DNA of 64,000 nucleotides from Nocardioides luteus. GTDB lineage: Bacteria > Actinomycetota > Actinomycetes > Propionibacteriales > Nocardioidaceae. The stretch is from the NCBI RefSeq assembly GCF_000960475.2, contig NZ_JZDQ02000015.1, positions 62,001 through 126,000 of the forward strand, written 5' to 3'. The translations under genes and the position numbers were made by a program. Shown piece by piece: positions 27,424-35,426 of this stretch. Numbering within the stretch: position 1 is the stretch's first letter; each line of letters begins with the position of its first letter. The notes below the pieces were generated by a model. It did no database searches. It worked only from the letters and a program-made list of their open reading frames with translations, and was not told the origin of the DNA.

Positions 27424-29613
27424 TTGAACGACAAGCTGGCTGAGCGCGAGATCGCTCAGGAGCAGGGGTTCGTAGATCGTGTCTACCTCCAGCTGGGGGA
27501 GTCGGCGCGCGCTGCGCAGGAGCTGGCCAACGAGGGCCGCGACCGTGGGCGTCTGGGACACGAGGGCGGACTGGTCGAGCGCGATGCGTTCGCCTTCCAG
27601 GCGGCGCGACGGATCGCGCAGCTCGACGCTGCCCACGAGGGGCTGGTCTTCGGCCGCCTCGACCTCGACCCCGCGATCGACCCCGAACCCCGATACGTCG
27701 GCCGCATCGGTCTGCGCGACGCCGAGCGTGACTCGCTGCTGATCGACTGGCGTGCGCCTGCGGCCGCGGTGTTCTATCAGGCCACCGCGGTCGAGCCGAA
27801 GTCGGTGATCCGGCGCCGGGTGCTCCGCTCCGAGGGGCAGACCGTCATCGGTGTCGAGGACGAGCTGCTCGACGCCGAGGCCCTGGAGCGCTCCGGCGCG
27901 GACCTGCCGATCGTCGGCGAGGGCGCCCTCATCGCCCAGCTCAGCCGCGCTCGCGACCGCACGATGCACTCCATCGTCGCCACCATCCAGGCCGAGCAGG
28001 ACAAGGCCATCCGCGCGCCGGGCAAGGGTGTCACGACCATCTCCGGTGGTCCCGGCGTCGGCAAGACCGTGGTCGCGCTCCACCGCGCCGCCTACCTGCT
28101 CTACACCGAGCGTCGTCGCTACGAGTCCGGCGGCGTGCTCATCGTGGGTCCCTCGGGCGTCTTCATGCGCTACATCGAGCGCGTCCTGCCGAGCCTCGGT
28201 GAGACCGCGGTGGCGCTGCGCTCCCTGGGTGAGGTCGTGGACGGCGTTCGCGCGACCTGGCACAACGACCCCGCCGTCGCCGACGTGAAGGGCTCGGCCC
28301 GGATGGCCGAGGTGCTGCGCCGTGCCTCCCGCCAGCAGGCGCCGGGTTCCCCGCGCGAGTTCAAGGTCTTCTACCGCGACGACTCGCTGCGGCTCGACGG
28401 CAAGCGGCTCGGCGAGCTGCGCCGGCAGCTGATGAGCCAGGGCCGCCGCAACCAGCAGCTGCGCCGCGTACCCCAGATGCTGCTCGACATCCTCTGGCGG
28501 CAGGTACGCGGCGACCGCGGCCGTGAGCGGGGCCGTGAGGTCTTCAACGACGAGATGCTCGACAACCCGGCCTTCCTCGAGTTCGCCGCCGCCTGGTGGC
28601 CGGCGCTGGAGGCGCGCGAGGTGCTCGGCTGGCTCCGCGACCCCGAGTTCCTGGCCCGCGTCTCCGAGGGAGTGCTGACCCACGACGAGCAGCAGCTGCT
28701 CCTCAAGTCGTGGGCCGGCCGCGGCCTGACCGACGCCGACCTGGCCATCGAGGACATCCCGCTGCTCGACGAGCTCCGCTACGCGATCGGCGACATCCCC
28801 GAGCAGGCGGCCGACGAGCGCGACGCCGACCAGAGCGGCATCGACATCGCCGAGCTGATGACGGCCTCCGACCGCGAGTTCGCCTCGGGCCGCGGCTGGC
28901 GTCCGCCGACCTACCGCATCGACGACGACCCGTTCGCCCACATCCTCATCGACGAGGCCCAGGACCTCACCCCGATGCAGTGGCGGATGGTCGGTCGCCG
29001 GGGACGTACGGCCTCGTGGACCATCGTCGGCGACCCCGCCCAGTCCTCGTGGCCGGTGCCGGCGGAGGCGGAGGAGGCGCGGGCCAAGGCGCTCGAGGGC
29101 AAGCCGGTCCACTCCTTCCACCTGTCGACGAACTACCGCAACTCGGCCGAGATCTACGCCTTCGCCGCCGCCTACGCCGAGCGCGTCGGGCTCGACGCCG
29201 ACCTGCCCACCGCGGTCCGCTCCACCGGCGTCGAGCCGCGGGTCATCGAGCACGCGGTCGACCTGGAGAAGGCCACCCGAGAGGCGGTCGGCGAGATCGC
29301 TTCGCAGGTCGGCGGCACCGTCGGCATCGTGGTCCCGGTCGCGCGCCGCTCCGAGGTCAACTCGTGGCTGGCATCGTGGACGGAGTTCGCGGCCGACGCT
29401 CCATCGGCCGCCGCTTCTGCCGCCGACCCGACCTCGGTGCCCTCCGGCGAGGACCGCATCGTCGTCCTCACCGGCCTGGACACCAAGGGCCTCGAGTTCG
29501 ACGGCATCGTCGTGGTCAGCCCCGACGAGATCGAGCGTGAGTCGGCCACCGGCCGCGCCACCCTCTACGTCGTCCTCACCCGCGCCACCCAGCTGCTGAC
29601 CACGGTCTCCTGA
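27424..29613 (+). CDS. helD: HelD-like RNA-polymerase-associated SF1 helicase/ATPase
   Basis: 729 residues. A helical N-terminal arm (about 1-70) and a beta domain (GRIGLRDAERDSLLIDWRAP) precede Walker A SGGPGVGKTVVALHRAAY near 205, motif II ILIDEAQDLTPMQW, motif III TIVGDPAQSSW, motif IV LSTNYRNSAEIYAFA and the last motif TLYVVLTRATQLL. This order fits actinobacterial class II HelD, which frees stalled RNA polymerase and can protect against rifamycins. TTG 27424 follows GGGGGA; the first residues NDKLAEREIAQEQ begin the coiled arm. I found no rifamycin-associated element upstream. Confidence 0.82.
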   Translation: MNDKLAEREIAQEQGFVDRVYLQLGESARAAQELANEGRDRGRLGHEGGLVERDAFAFQAARRIAQLDAAHEGLVFGRLDLDPAIDPEPRYVGRIGLRDAERDSLLIDWRAPAAAVFYQATAVEPKSVIRRRVLRSEGQTVIGVEDELLDAEALERSGADLPIVGEGALIAQLSRARDRTMHSIVATIQAEQDKAIRAPGKGVTTISGGPGVGKTVVALHRAAYLLYTERRRYESGGVLIVGPSGVFMRYIERVLPSLGETAVALRSLGEVVDGVRATWHNDPAVADVKGSARMAEVLRRASRQQAPGSPREFKVFYRDDSLRLDGKRLGELRRQLMSQGRRNQQLRRVPQMLLDILWRQVRGDRGRERGREVFNDEMLDNPAFLEFAAAWWPALEAREVLGWLRDPEFLARVSEGVLTHDEQQLLLKSWAGRGLTDADLAIEDIPLLDELRYAIGDIPEQAADERDADQSGIDIAELMTASDREFASGRGWRPPTYRIDDDPFAHILIDEAQDLTPMQWRMVGRRGRTASWTIVGDPAQSSWPVPAEAEEARAKALEGKPVHSFHLSTNYRNSAEIYAFAAAYAERVGLDADLPTAVRSTGVEPRVIEHAVDLEKATREAVGEIASQVGGTVGIVVPVARRSEVNSWLASWTEFAADAPSAAASAADPTSVPSGEDRIVVLTGLDTKGLEFDGIVVVSPDEIERESATGRATLYVVLTRATQLLTTVS

Positions 29614-29631
29614 GTCGAAGCCGCCGAGCGG

Positions 29632-30276
29632 CTAGAGGGCCGCGATCCAAGGGTGGTCGGGGAGGGTCTGCTCGAGCGCCTGCCGCAGCCAGCGGCGCCG
29701 GCGATCGTCGAGCAGAGGCACGGTGTTGTCGAAGTCGAGCTGGTCCTTGTGTCGTAGGCCCGGTGCCTTGTAGAGCAGCTGGATCTCGGGCTGCAGGTAG
29801 CGGACGCCGTCGCGCGCCCAGAGCGCATCGCTCATCGGCATCCGGATCGACGGATCGCGTCGGTACTCCCAGAGCCGAGCGCTCCCGGGGGAGAGCAGGA
29901 TGTCGTACTCCCAAGGGTCCTGCGCGCTGACGCGCGTCCAGATCTGTCCCTCGGTGTCCCACAACGCTGCGTCAGGATCGTCGTCGATGTCGTCATCAGG
30001 CAGCAGGGGACGAAGTGCCCCGCTCCCGGCCGCCCACACATCGAGGCGGCCGGCCAGATGCTTCCGCAGGCTCGGCAGCTCGTCGCGAAGCACGCTGACG
30101 TCGACGTCCTCGTGCTCGCGACGTACGCCGGTGAACGCCTCGATCGCCCAACCACCCGCTATCCACCAGGTGCCGGGATAACCCGCGAACAGTGCGGCCA
30201 CATCAGCCGGAGTGCGCGTCGCCCATGGGCCGCAGAGCCGCTCGAACTCATCGTTGCTCAGATCGTTGACGCCCAC
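29632..30276 (-). CDS. Nucleotidyltransferase-fold protein (aminoglycoside adenylyltransferase-like)
   Basis: 214 residues. WWIAGGWAIEAFTG followed by REHEDVDVSVLRDE is the G-G..D-x-D pattern of the antibiotic nucleotidyltransferase fold; KAPGLRHKDQLDFDN near the C-terminus fits the same group. Substrate unknown; it may modify a small molecule or be a housekeeping relative. GTG 30276 follows TAGGCT (complement of 30283-30288) by 6 bases, so it is likely leaderless. Confidence 0.7.
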   Translation of the reverse strand: MGVNDLSNDEFERLCGPWATRTPADVAALFAGYPGTWWIAGGWAIEAFTGVRREHEDVDVSVLRDELPSLRKHLAGRLDVWAAGSGALRPLLPDDDIDDDPDAALWDTEGQIWTRVSAQDPWEYDILLSPGSARLWEYRRDPSIRMPMSDALWARDGVRYLQPEIQLLYKAPGLRHKDQLDFDNTVPLLDDRRRRWLRQALEQTLPDHPWIAAL

Positions 30277-30305
30277 CCGCGAAGCCTAGCGACGAACCTG
30301 CGCAT

Positions 30306-30346
30306 GCCGATGACACTTTGTGAACGGTTCACAAAGTGTCATCGGC
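30306..30346. terminator. Perfect 20-bp inverted repeat with 1-base centre
   Basis: GCCGATGACACTTTGTGAAC (30306-30325) is followed by one G and the exact complement (30327-30346). It lies just past the stop of the anti-sigma-like gene and before the promoter of the nucleotidyltransferase gene, both on the minus strand. Terminator is the default reading; a protein-binding palindrome is possible because its AT content is higher than that of its surroundings. Confidence 0.6.
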
Positions 30347-30368
30347 TGGTGCAGCGCCCGCGGAGGGG

Positions 30369-30983
30369 TCAGCCGACGGAGGGCTTGGCGTCGGCGGTGA
30401 CCTCGACGCCCTCGGCGAACTCGACGAGCTGCTTGTCGGTGAGGTGGATGGAGTTCCACATCTGGATGACGACGGTGAAGTCGCGGTAGGCGTACTTGAG
30501 CATCGTCGCGCCGTCGGGGGTGGTGACGAGGGTGGCCGGTTGGCCGTTGACGGTGGTGTTCGGCGAGTCCTCGGTGCCGGACGGGCTCTCGAGGGTGACC
30601 ACGATCTTGTCCCGGAAGTCGCTGATGGAGGACTTGTCGTCGGGGCGGGCGACGGCGAGGACGAACTGGTCGGAGCCCTGCAGCACGAACCCCTCGGGCA
30701 CCTTGGCGACGGTGTAGCCGGGCATCTGGGTGCCGTCGTAGTCGACGAGGCGTACGGTGTCGGCGGCCTGGACCGCCGGGGTGCTGCCGTTGTCGGAGGT
30801 CAGCGCGATCCCGCCGAAGGCGCCGCCGACCGCGAGGGTCAGTGCCGCACCGCCGAGGGCGGCGCGCTTGATCCGGCGCCGGGAGAGGGCCTGGTGGCCA
30901 CGGCGGAGATCGGCGGTGGCATCCCCGGTCGGGGCGGCCGGCGAGGGGGTCAGGCGGGCGAGGCGGTCGATCACGTCGTTCAT
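30369..30983 (-). CDS. Membrane-anchored anti-sigma-like partner of the SigE-family factor
   Basis: 204 residues: a short cytoplasmic part with NDVIDRLARLTPSP, a basic stretch (RRGHQALSRRRIKRA), one membrane helix (AALGGAALTLAVGGAFGGIAL) and an extracytoplasmic beta-rich domain. Its start overlaps the sigma gene stop (ATGA). The layout is that of an anti-sigma or sensor protein, but the cytoplasmic part has no zinc HxxxCxxC motif, so the binding role is inferred from position alone. Confidence 0.7.
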   Translation of the reverse strand: MNDVIDRLARLTPSPAAPTGDATADLRRGHQALSRRRIKRAALGGAALTLAVGGAFGGIALTSDNGSTPAVQAADTVRLVDYDGTQMPGYTVAKVPEGFVLQGSDQFVLAVARPDDKSSISDFRDKIVVTLESPSGTEDSPNTTVNGQPATLVTTPDGATMLKYAYRDFTVVIQMWNSIHLTDKQLVEFAEGVEVTADAKPSVG

Positions 30984-31480
30984 CGGGAGTCTCCTGTCAG
31001 TTGGGTGGGGGTGAGCAGCGCCCGGAGCTTGTCCAGGCCGCGTGCCGTCTGGGACTTCACGGTTCCGGTCGAGCAGCTGAGCGCGTCGGCGACCTCGTCG
31101 ACCGAGAGGTCGTGGACGTGGCGGAGCACGACGGCCGCGCGCTGCCGGGGTGGGAGCTCGGCCAGCGCCGCGACCAGCTCGGGATCGACCATCGCCGGAT
31201 CCTCGACGGGAGCCTCGGGCAGCGAGTCCGCGCCCTGCTCCCGCCGGAAGAACGGCCGCCTGCGGTGGTCGGTCAGGCAGTTGACCAGGGTGCGGCGAGC
31301 GTACGCAGCGGGCTGCTGGGACGCTCGCCCCCAGGCGAGATAGACCTTGACCAGGGTCGTCTGGACCAGGTCCTCGGCCAGGTGGGCGTCACCGGCGGTC
31401 AGCAGCCGGGCGGTGCCGACGAGCTGCGCTCGGTGGCGGCGTACGAAGGCCTCGAATTCGGCGTCTTGGGAACGTCTCAC
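30980..31480 (-). CDS. SigE-family ECF RNA polymerase sigma factor
   Basis: 166 residues. Region 2 has FEAFVRRHRAQLVGTARLLTAGDAHLAEDLVQ; region 4 has LPPRQRAAVVLRHVHDLSVDEVADALSCSTGTVKSQTARG. Typical of the short actinobacterial SigE group, which drives cell-envelope stress genes. GTG 31480 sits a few bases after an ECF-type promoter (31488-31516), which suggests autoregulation. The paired membrane gene follows. Confidence 0.9.
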   Translation of the reverse strand: MRRSQDAEFEAFVRRHRAQLVGTARLLTAGDAHLAEDLVQTTLVKVYLAWGRASQQPAAYARRTLVNCLTDHRRRPFFRREQGADSLPEAPVEDPAMVDPELVAALAELPPRQRAAVVLRHVHDLSVDEVADALSCSTGTVKSQTARGLDKLRALLTPTQLTGDSR

Positions 31481-31487
31481 GCTCTCT

Positions 31488-31516
31488 CAACGGATCGGAG
31501 GCACCGCGGGGTTGCA
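31488..31516 (-). promoter_or_regulatory. ECF-type promoter of the sigma/anti-sigma operon
   Basis: Reading the minus strand: TGCAACC (complement of 31510-31516), 17 bases, then CGTTG (complement of 31488-31492), and the GTG start 7 bases further on. AAC and CGTT at this spacing are the usual ECF -35/-10 cores. Confidence 0.5.
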
Positions 31517-31575
31517 CGCGGCTCACGATCCGAATCGAATACGTCTCCCGCGAGCGTGCGGATTAGGCTCCTCCC

Positions 31576-33516
31576 ATGACGACCAACAGCCCTGCCACGA
31601 CCGCGATCGAGGAGATCACGGGGCACGAGGCGTGGGCGATCATCCGGCGCTCCTCGCGGGCGGGTGATCGGGACACGGTCGGCATGCTGGCAGGCACCCG
31701 GTCGGTGGTCGAGTCGCTGCTCGACGTACCGCTCGAGGAGGGCACCCCGGAGCCCGGGAAGGTGGCCGACCGGCTGCTCGCGGTGCCGTTCCGCCAGGTC
31801 AGCGAGCGGGGCTTCGAGGCCCACGACGACGGCACCCCGCTGGTGGTCGTCGATGTCGAGCGCGAGTGGGAGTTCTCCGTCGCCGAGGTGATCGAGGCGC
31901 TGCCCGACGTCCCCGTGGAGTTCACCGACCGCGGTGGCTTCGACGTGGACGACGACACCTACGCCGACCTGGTCAAGACCGTCATCGAGGACGAGATCGG
32001 CCAGGGCGAGGGCGCCAACTTCGTGATCGGCCGCCACTACCGCGCCCAGCTCGACGACTGGAACCACGAGCGCGCGCTCACCGTGCTGCGCCGGCTGCTG
32101 GAGCGCGAGCGCGGGGCGTACTGGACCTACTGCTTCTTCACCGGCGACCGCTACCTCATCGGCGCCTCGCCGGAGCGCCACGTGAGCGTGCACGGCGGCG
32201 ACGTCCGGATGAACCCGATCTCCGGCACCTTCCGGCTGCCGCGCGACCTCGAGGGCTCGCCCGAGAAGATCGCCCACGACCTCAAGGGGCAGCTGACCGA
32301 CTTCCTGACGGATCAGAAGGAGGTCTACGAGCTCTTCATGGTGGTCGACGAGGAGCTCAAGATGATGTGTGACATCTGCGACCAGGGCGGCCAGGTGCTC
32401 GGCCCGTTCCTGAAGCCGATGTCGCGGCTGATCCACACCGAATACCTGCTCGCCGGCCGCTCCGCGCGGGACCCGCGCGAGATCCTGCGCGACACGATGT
32501 ACGCCGCCACCGTCACCGGCTCGCCGGTGGAGAACGCGTGCCGGCTGATCAAGAAGTACGAGCCGGAGGGCCGTGGCTACTACGGTGCCGCCCTCGCGCT
32601 GCTCGGCCGTGACGAGTCCGGCGCCCCGACCGTCGATTCGCCGATCGTGATCCGCACCGCGGACGTGTCGCTCACCGGTGAGCTGAAGGTGAGCGCCGGC
32701 GCGACCCTCGTACGCGACTCCGACCCGAAATACGAGGTCGCCGAGACGCACGCCAAGGCCGGCGGCATCCTGTCCGCCTTCGGCCTGGTGCCGGCCGCGC
32801 CTGCTTTGGCACAGGATGTGTCCGAGCTGGTCAACGACGAGGACCTGCTGCTGACCCTGGCCGCCCGCAACCGTCGGCTGTCGTCGTTCTGGCTCACCGA
32901 CCAGGCCGACGAGGAGCCCTCCGCCCACCTCGCCGGCAAGCACGCGGTCATCCTCGACGGCGAGGACGACTTCGTGCGCATGCTGCGCCACGTCCTGCGG
33001 GTGCTCGGCATGACGTCGTCGGTGGTCCGCCACGAGGACTACGAGGCCGGTGCCTTCGAAGGCGCTGATCTGGTGATCGTCGGCCCCGGTCCGGGTGACC
33101 CGCGGGACGGTTCCGATCCGAAGATGGCCAAGCTGCGTGCTGCGGTCGCCTCGCTGCTCGAGACCGGGCAGCCGTTCCTGGCGGTCTGTCTCGGCCACCA
33201 GGCGCTGTGCCACCAGCTCGGGATCGGGCTGCACTACAAGGACATCGTCTTCCAGGGCACCCAGACCCGGGTCGGTCTCGGGTTCGGGGGACGGCCGCGT
33301 CGTGAGCGGGTCGGCTTCTACAACACCTTCGTCGGTCGCGTCGGCTCTGCCTCGCTGCCCGAGGGGGTGTCGGTGGACGCCGATCCCGAGACCGGCGACA
33401 TCCACGCCATCTCCGGACCCCACTACGCCGGCATCCAGTTCCACGCGGAGTCGGTCCTCACCGAGCGCGGCTACGACCTCATCCACGACGTCGTCAGCGA
33501 CCTGTTGGCACAATGA
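31576..33516 (+). CDS. PhzE-like anthranilate/ADIC synthase with fused glutamine amidotransferase
   Basis: 646 residues. The chorismate-binding domain (about 100-420) has NPISGTFR near 213 and the downstream GELKVSAGATLVRDSDPKYEV; the class I amidotransferase domain (about 440-640) has AVCLGHQALCHQ with nucleophile Cys near 538 and the His-Glu pair in QFHAESVLTERGYDL. The PISGT motif lacks the Lys of PabB, so the amino group should go to C2 (anthranilate or 2-amino-2-deoxyisochorismate). TAGGCT (31564-31569) 6 bases upstream indicates a leaderless start. First gene of a three-gene operon. Confidence 0.85.
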   Translation: MTTNSPATTAIEEITGHEAWAIIRRSSRAGDRDTVGMLAGTRSVVESLLDVPLEEGTPEPGKVADRLLAVPFRQVSERGFEAHDDGTPLVVVDVEREWEFSVAEVIEALPDVPVEFTDRGGFDVDDDTYADLVKTVIEDEIGQGEGANFVIGRHYRAQLDDWNHERALTVLRRLLERERGAYWTYCFFTGDRYLIGASPERHVSVHGGDVRMNPISGTFRLPRDLEGSPEKIAHDLKGQLTDFLTDQKEVYELFMVVDEELKMMCDICDQGGQVLGPFLKPMSRLIHTEYLLAGRSARDPREILRDTMYAATVTGSPVENACRLIKKYEPEGRGYYGAALALLGRDESGAPTVDSPIVIRTADVSLTGELKVSAGATLVRDSDPKYEVAETHAKAGGILSAFGLVPAAPALAQDVSELVNDEDLLLTLAARNRRLSSFWLTDQADEEPSAHLAGKHAVILDGEDDFVRMLRHVLRVLGMTSSVVRHEDYEAGAFEGADLVIVGPGPGDPRDGSDPKMAKLRAAVASLLETGQPFLAVCLGHQALCHQLGIGLHYKDIVFQGTQTRVGLGFGGRPRRERVGFYNTFVGRVGSASLPEGVSVDADPETGDIHAISGPHYAGIQFHAESVLTERGYDLIHDVVSDLLAQ

Positions 33517-34091
33517 GCGGCGTCGTCGTGGTCGATCACCACGACTCCTACGTGTGGAGCCTCGTCCACATGATCGCGCAGGTCAGCGGGGTCCTTCCGG
33601 ACGTCGTGGAGCATGACGAGGTGAAGCTCGGCGACCTCGCCGGCTACACCCATGTGGTGCTCTCGCCCGGGCCGGGCCACCCTGGCTCTCCTGCTGATTT
33701 TGCGGTCGGGCGGGACGTACTCCTGGCCGGGGACCGGCCGGTCCTCGGCGTCTGCCTGGGCATGCAGGGTCTGGTGACCGCCTACGGCGGCGTCGTCGAC
33801 CGGGTCGAGCCGGCACACGGTGAGGTCGCTCGGGTGACTCACGACGGGCGCGGGGTCTTCGCGGGCCTTCCCTCGCCGCTCGAGGCGGTCCGCTACCACT
33901 CCCTCGCGGCCGTCTCCGTGCCCGATGTCCTGGAGGTCACGGCCCGTTCCGAGGACGGGGTCGTGATGGGCGTACGTCACCGGGTGCTGCCCCTCGAGGG
34001 CGTGCAGTTCCATCCCGAGTCGGTGCTCTCCCGGCACGGCGCCGCGATGGTCGCGAACTTCTTGAACCGGCCGAGCGAGGGGCAACGATGA
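33513..34091 (+). CDS. pabA: Class I glutamine amidotransferase (PabA/TrpG-like)
   Basis: 192 residues. VVLSPGPGHPGSP, nucleophile Cys in VLGVCLGMQGL, and QFHPESVLSRHG give the full Cys-His-Glu triad. It supplies ammonia from glutamine to a chorismate-amination subunit, most likely the PabB-like protein encoded next, because the PhzE-like protein carries its own domain. Both ends overlap neighbouring genes (ATGA). Confidence 0.88.
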   Translation: MSGVVVVDHHDSYVWSLVHMIAQVSGVLPDVVEHDEVKLGDLAGYTHVVLSPGPGHPGSPADFAVGRDVLLAGDRPVLGVCLGMQGLVTAYGGVVDRVEPAHGEVARVTHDGRGVFAGLPSPLEAVRYHSLAAVSVPDVLEVTARSEDGVVMGVRHRVLPLEGVQFHPESVLSRHGAAMVANFLNRPSEGQR

Positions 34092-35338
34092 ACGTCGAGG
34101 ATCTTTTCGCCGAGGTGGCCGCGGCGCACCCCCGCTGCGTCTGGCTCGACGGCGGCGGCGCGCGCGAGTGGTCCGGAAGCCGGTCGCTGATCGGCTGGCT
34201 GGAGGACGACGACGTCTCGCTGACCTACTCGGCCTCGCGTCGCGAGGTGCTGCGCCATGTGTCCGGGCGGTCCGAGGTCGTGGGCGACGACATCTGGCAG
34301 GTTCTGGAGCGCGAGGTCGGGCCCGGGGAGCAGTGGTTCGGCTACCTCGGCTACGCCTGCCGGCCCGATCTCCCCGCTGCTCCGTCGCGGGACGTACCGG
34401 ACGCTGTCTGGATGCGGCCGTCGCATGTGCGGCTGTTCGACCACGGCGGGGTAGTCCGGGAGCGAACTGCCCATATACCCGCCAGTAATGGGCAGTTCGC
34501 TACCGGACTACCCCGAAATGCCGCCTACACCGACGCCTTCCACCAGGTTCAGGAAGCTCTCCGGGCGGGTGACACCTACGAAGCGAACCTGACCTATCGC
34601 GCCACTGTCCACGGTTCCGCCGACCCGGTGGCGACCTATCTGCGGCTCAGGAGCATCAACCCCGCGCCGTACGCGGGCTTTCTCCAGCACGACATCGACG
34701 GGCACAGCGTGTGGTTGTTGAGCTCGAGCCCGGAGCGGTACGCGGTCATCGGCGAGGATCGGGTGATCGAGACCCGACCGATCAAGGGGACGACGCCGCG
34801 AGGAGCCACCGAGGAGGAGGACGCCGCCAACGCGGAGCTGCTGCGGACCGATCCCAAGCTCCGCAGCGAGAACCTGATGATCACCGACCTGCTCCGCAAC
34901 GACCTGGCGATGGTGTGCGAGCCGGGGACGGTGGAGGTGCCCGGGCTGATGCAGGTCGAGTCCTACGAGAGCGTGCATCAGCTCGTCACCACCGTCAGGG
35001 GACATCTCAGCGACGGGATCACCACGATCGAGGCGTTGCGCAGGCTCTTCCCCGCAGGGTCGATGACGGGGGCTCCCAAGCTGCGCACGATGGAGGTCAT
35101 CGAGCGCGCCGAGCGTGACCTGGGCGGGCCCAGGGCGGCGTACGCGGGCGCCTTCGGCTGGATCTCCGGCGACGGACCGGCCGACCTGGGCGTCGTCATC
35201 CGCACCCTGACGACCCACGACACCCACACCTGGCAGATCGGCACCGGCGGCGGGATCACCGTCAGATCCGACGTCGCCGAGGAGGCCGAGGAGGCGCGTC
35301 TGAAGGCCGATCGGGTCCGCGCTTCCCTCGGCAGATGA
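34088..35338 (+). CDS. pabB: Aminodeoxychorismate synthase component I (PabB)
   Basis: 416 residues. The C-terminal chorismate-utilising domain has ETRPIKGTTPRG (Lys near 233, the nucleophile typical of PabB), RSENLMITDLLRNDLA, FPAGSMTGAPKLRTMEVI and the GGGITVRSD end. It makes 4-amino-4-deoxychorismate for folate or a secondary product. The N-terminal domain is short, and the segment joining it to the catalytic domain (residues 121-143) is encoded by a palindrome with 27-bp arms. No PabC-like lyase is seen in the window. Confidence 0.87.
   Translation: MNVEDLFAEVAAAHPRCVWLDGGGAREWSGSRSLIGWLEDDDVSLTYSASRREVLRHVSGRSEVVGDDIWQVLEREVGPGEQWFGYLGYACRPDLPAAPSRDVPDAVWMRPSHVRLFDHGGVVRERTAHIPASNGQFATGLPRNAAYTDAFHQVQEALRAGDTYEANLTYRATVHGSADPVATYLRLRSINPAPYAGFLQHDIDGHSVWLLSSSPERYAVIGEDRVIETRPIKGTTPRGATEEEDAANAELLRTDPKLRSENLMITDLLRNDLAMVCEPGTVEVPGLMQVESYESVHQLVTTVRGHLSDGITTIEALRRLFPAGSMTGAPKLRTMEVIERAERDLGGPRAAYAGAFGWISGDGPADLGVVIRTLTTHDTHTWQIGTGGGITVRSDVAEEAEEARLKADRVRASLGR
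34448..34514. repeat. Long palindrome inside the pabB coding sequence
   Basis: The left arm 34448-34474 and right arm 34488-34514 are complementary at 26 of 27 positions around a 13-base loop (34475-34487). The arms begin GGGGTAGTCCGG and end CGGACTACCCC. Reading continues in frame through it. Confidence 0.85.
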
Positions 35339-35387
35339 TCAAGCAGGTGAAAAGACGGCGACACGTTGAGACAGCGGCCGTTGTCTA

Positions 35388-35417
35388 TTGGATCGTTCAT
35401 AAAACGGGGACTACCGT
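35388..35417 (+). promoter_or_regulatory. zwf promoter
   Basis: TTGGAT (35388-35393), 18 bases, TACCGT (35412-35417), which ends 9 bases before the ATG; the message would have only a few leader bases. Confidence 0.4.
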
Positions 35418-35426
35418 GGACTCATC

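Noticed and set aside
27309..27424. Rifamycin-associated element in front of the HelD-like gene.
   Set aside because: No 19-bp dyad with the GGGGCTT/AAGCCCC type arms that I recall for that element is present; the dyads found have other sequences.
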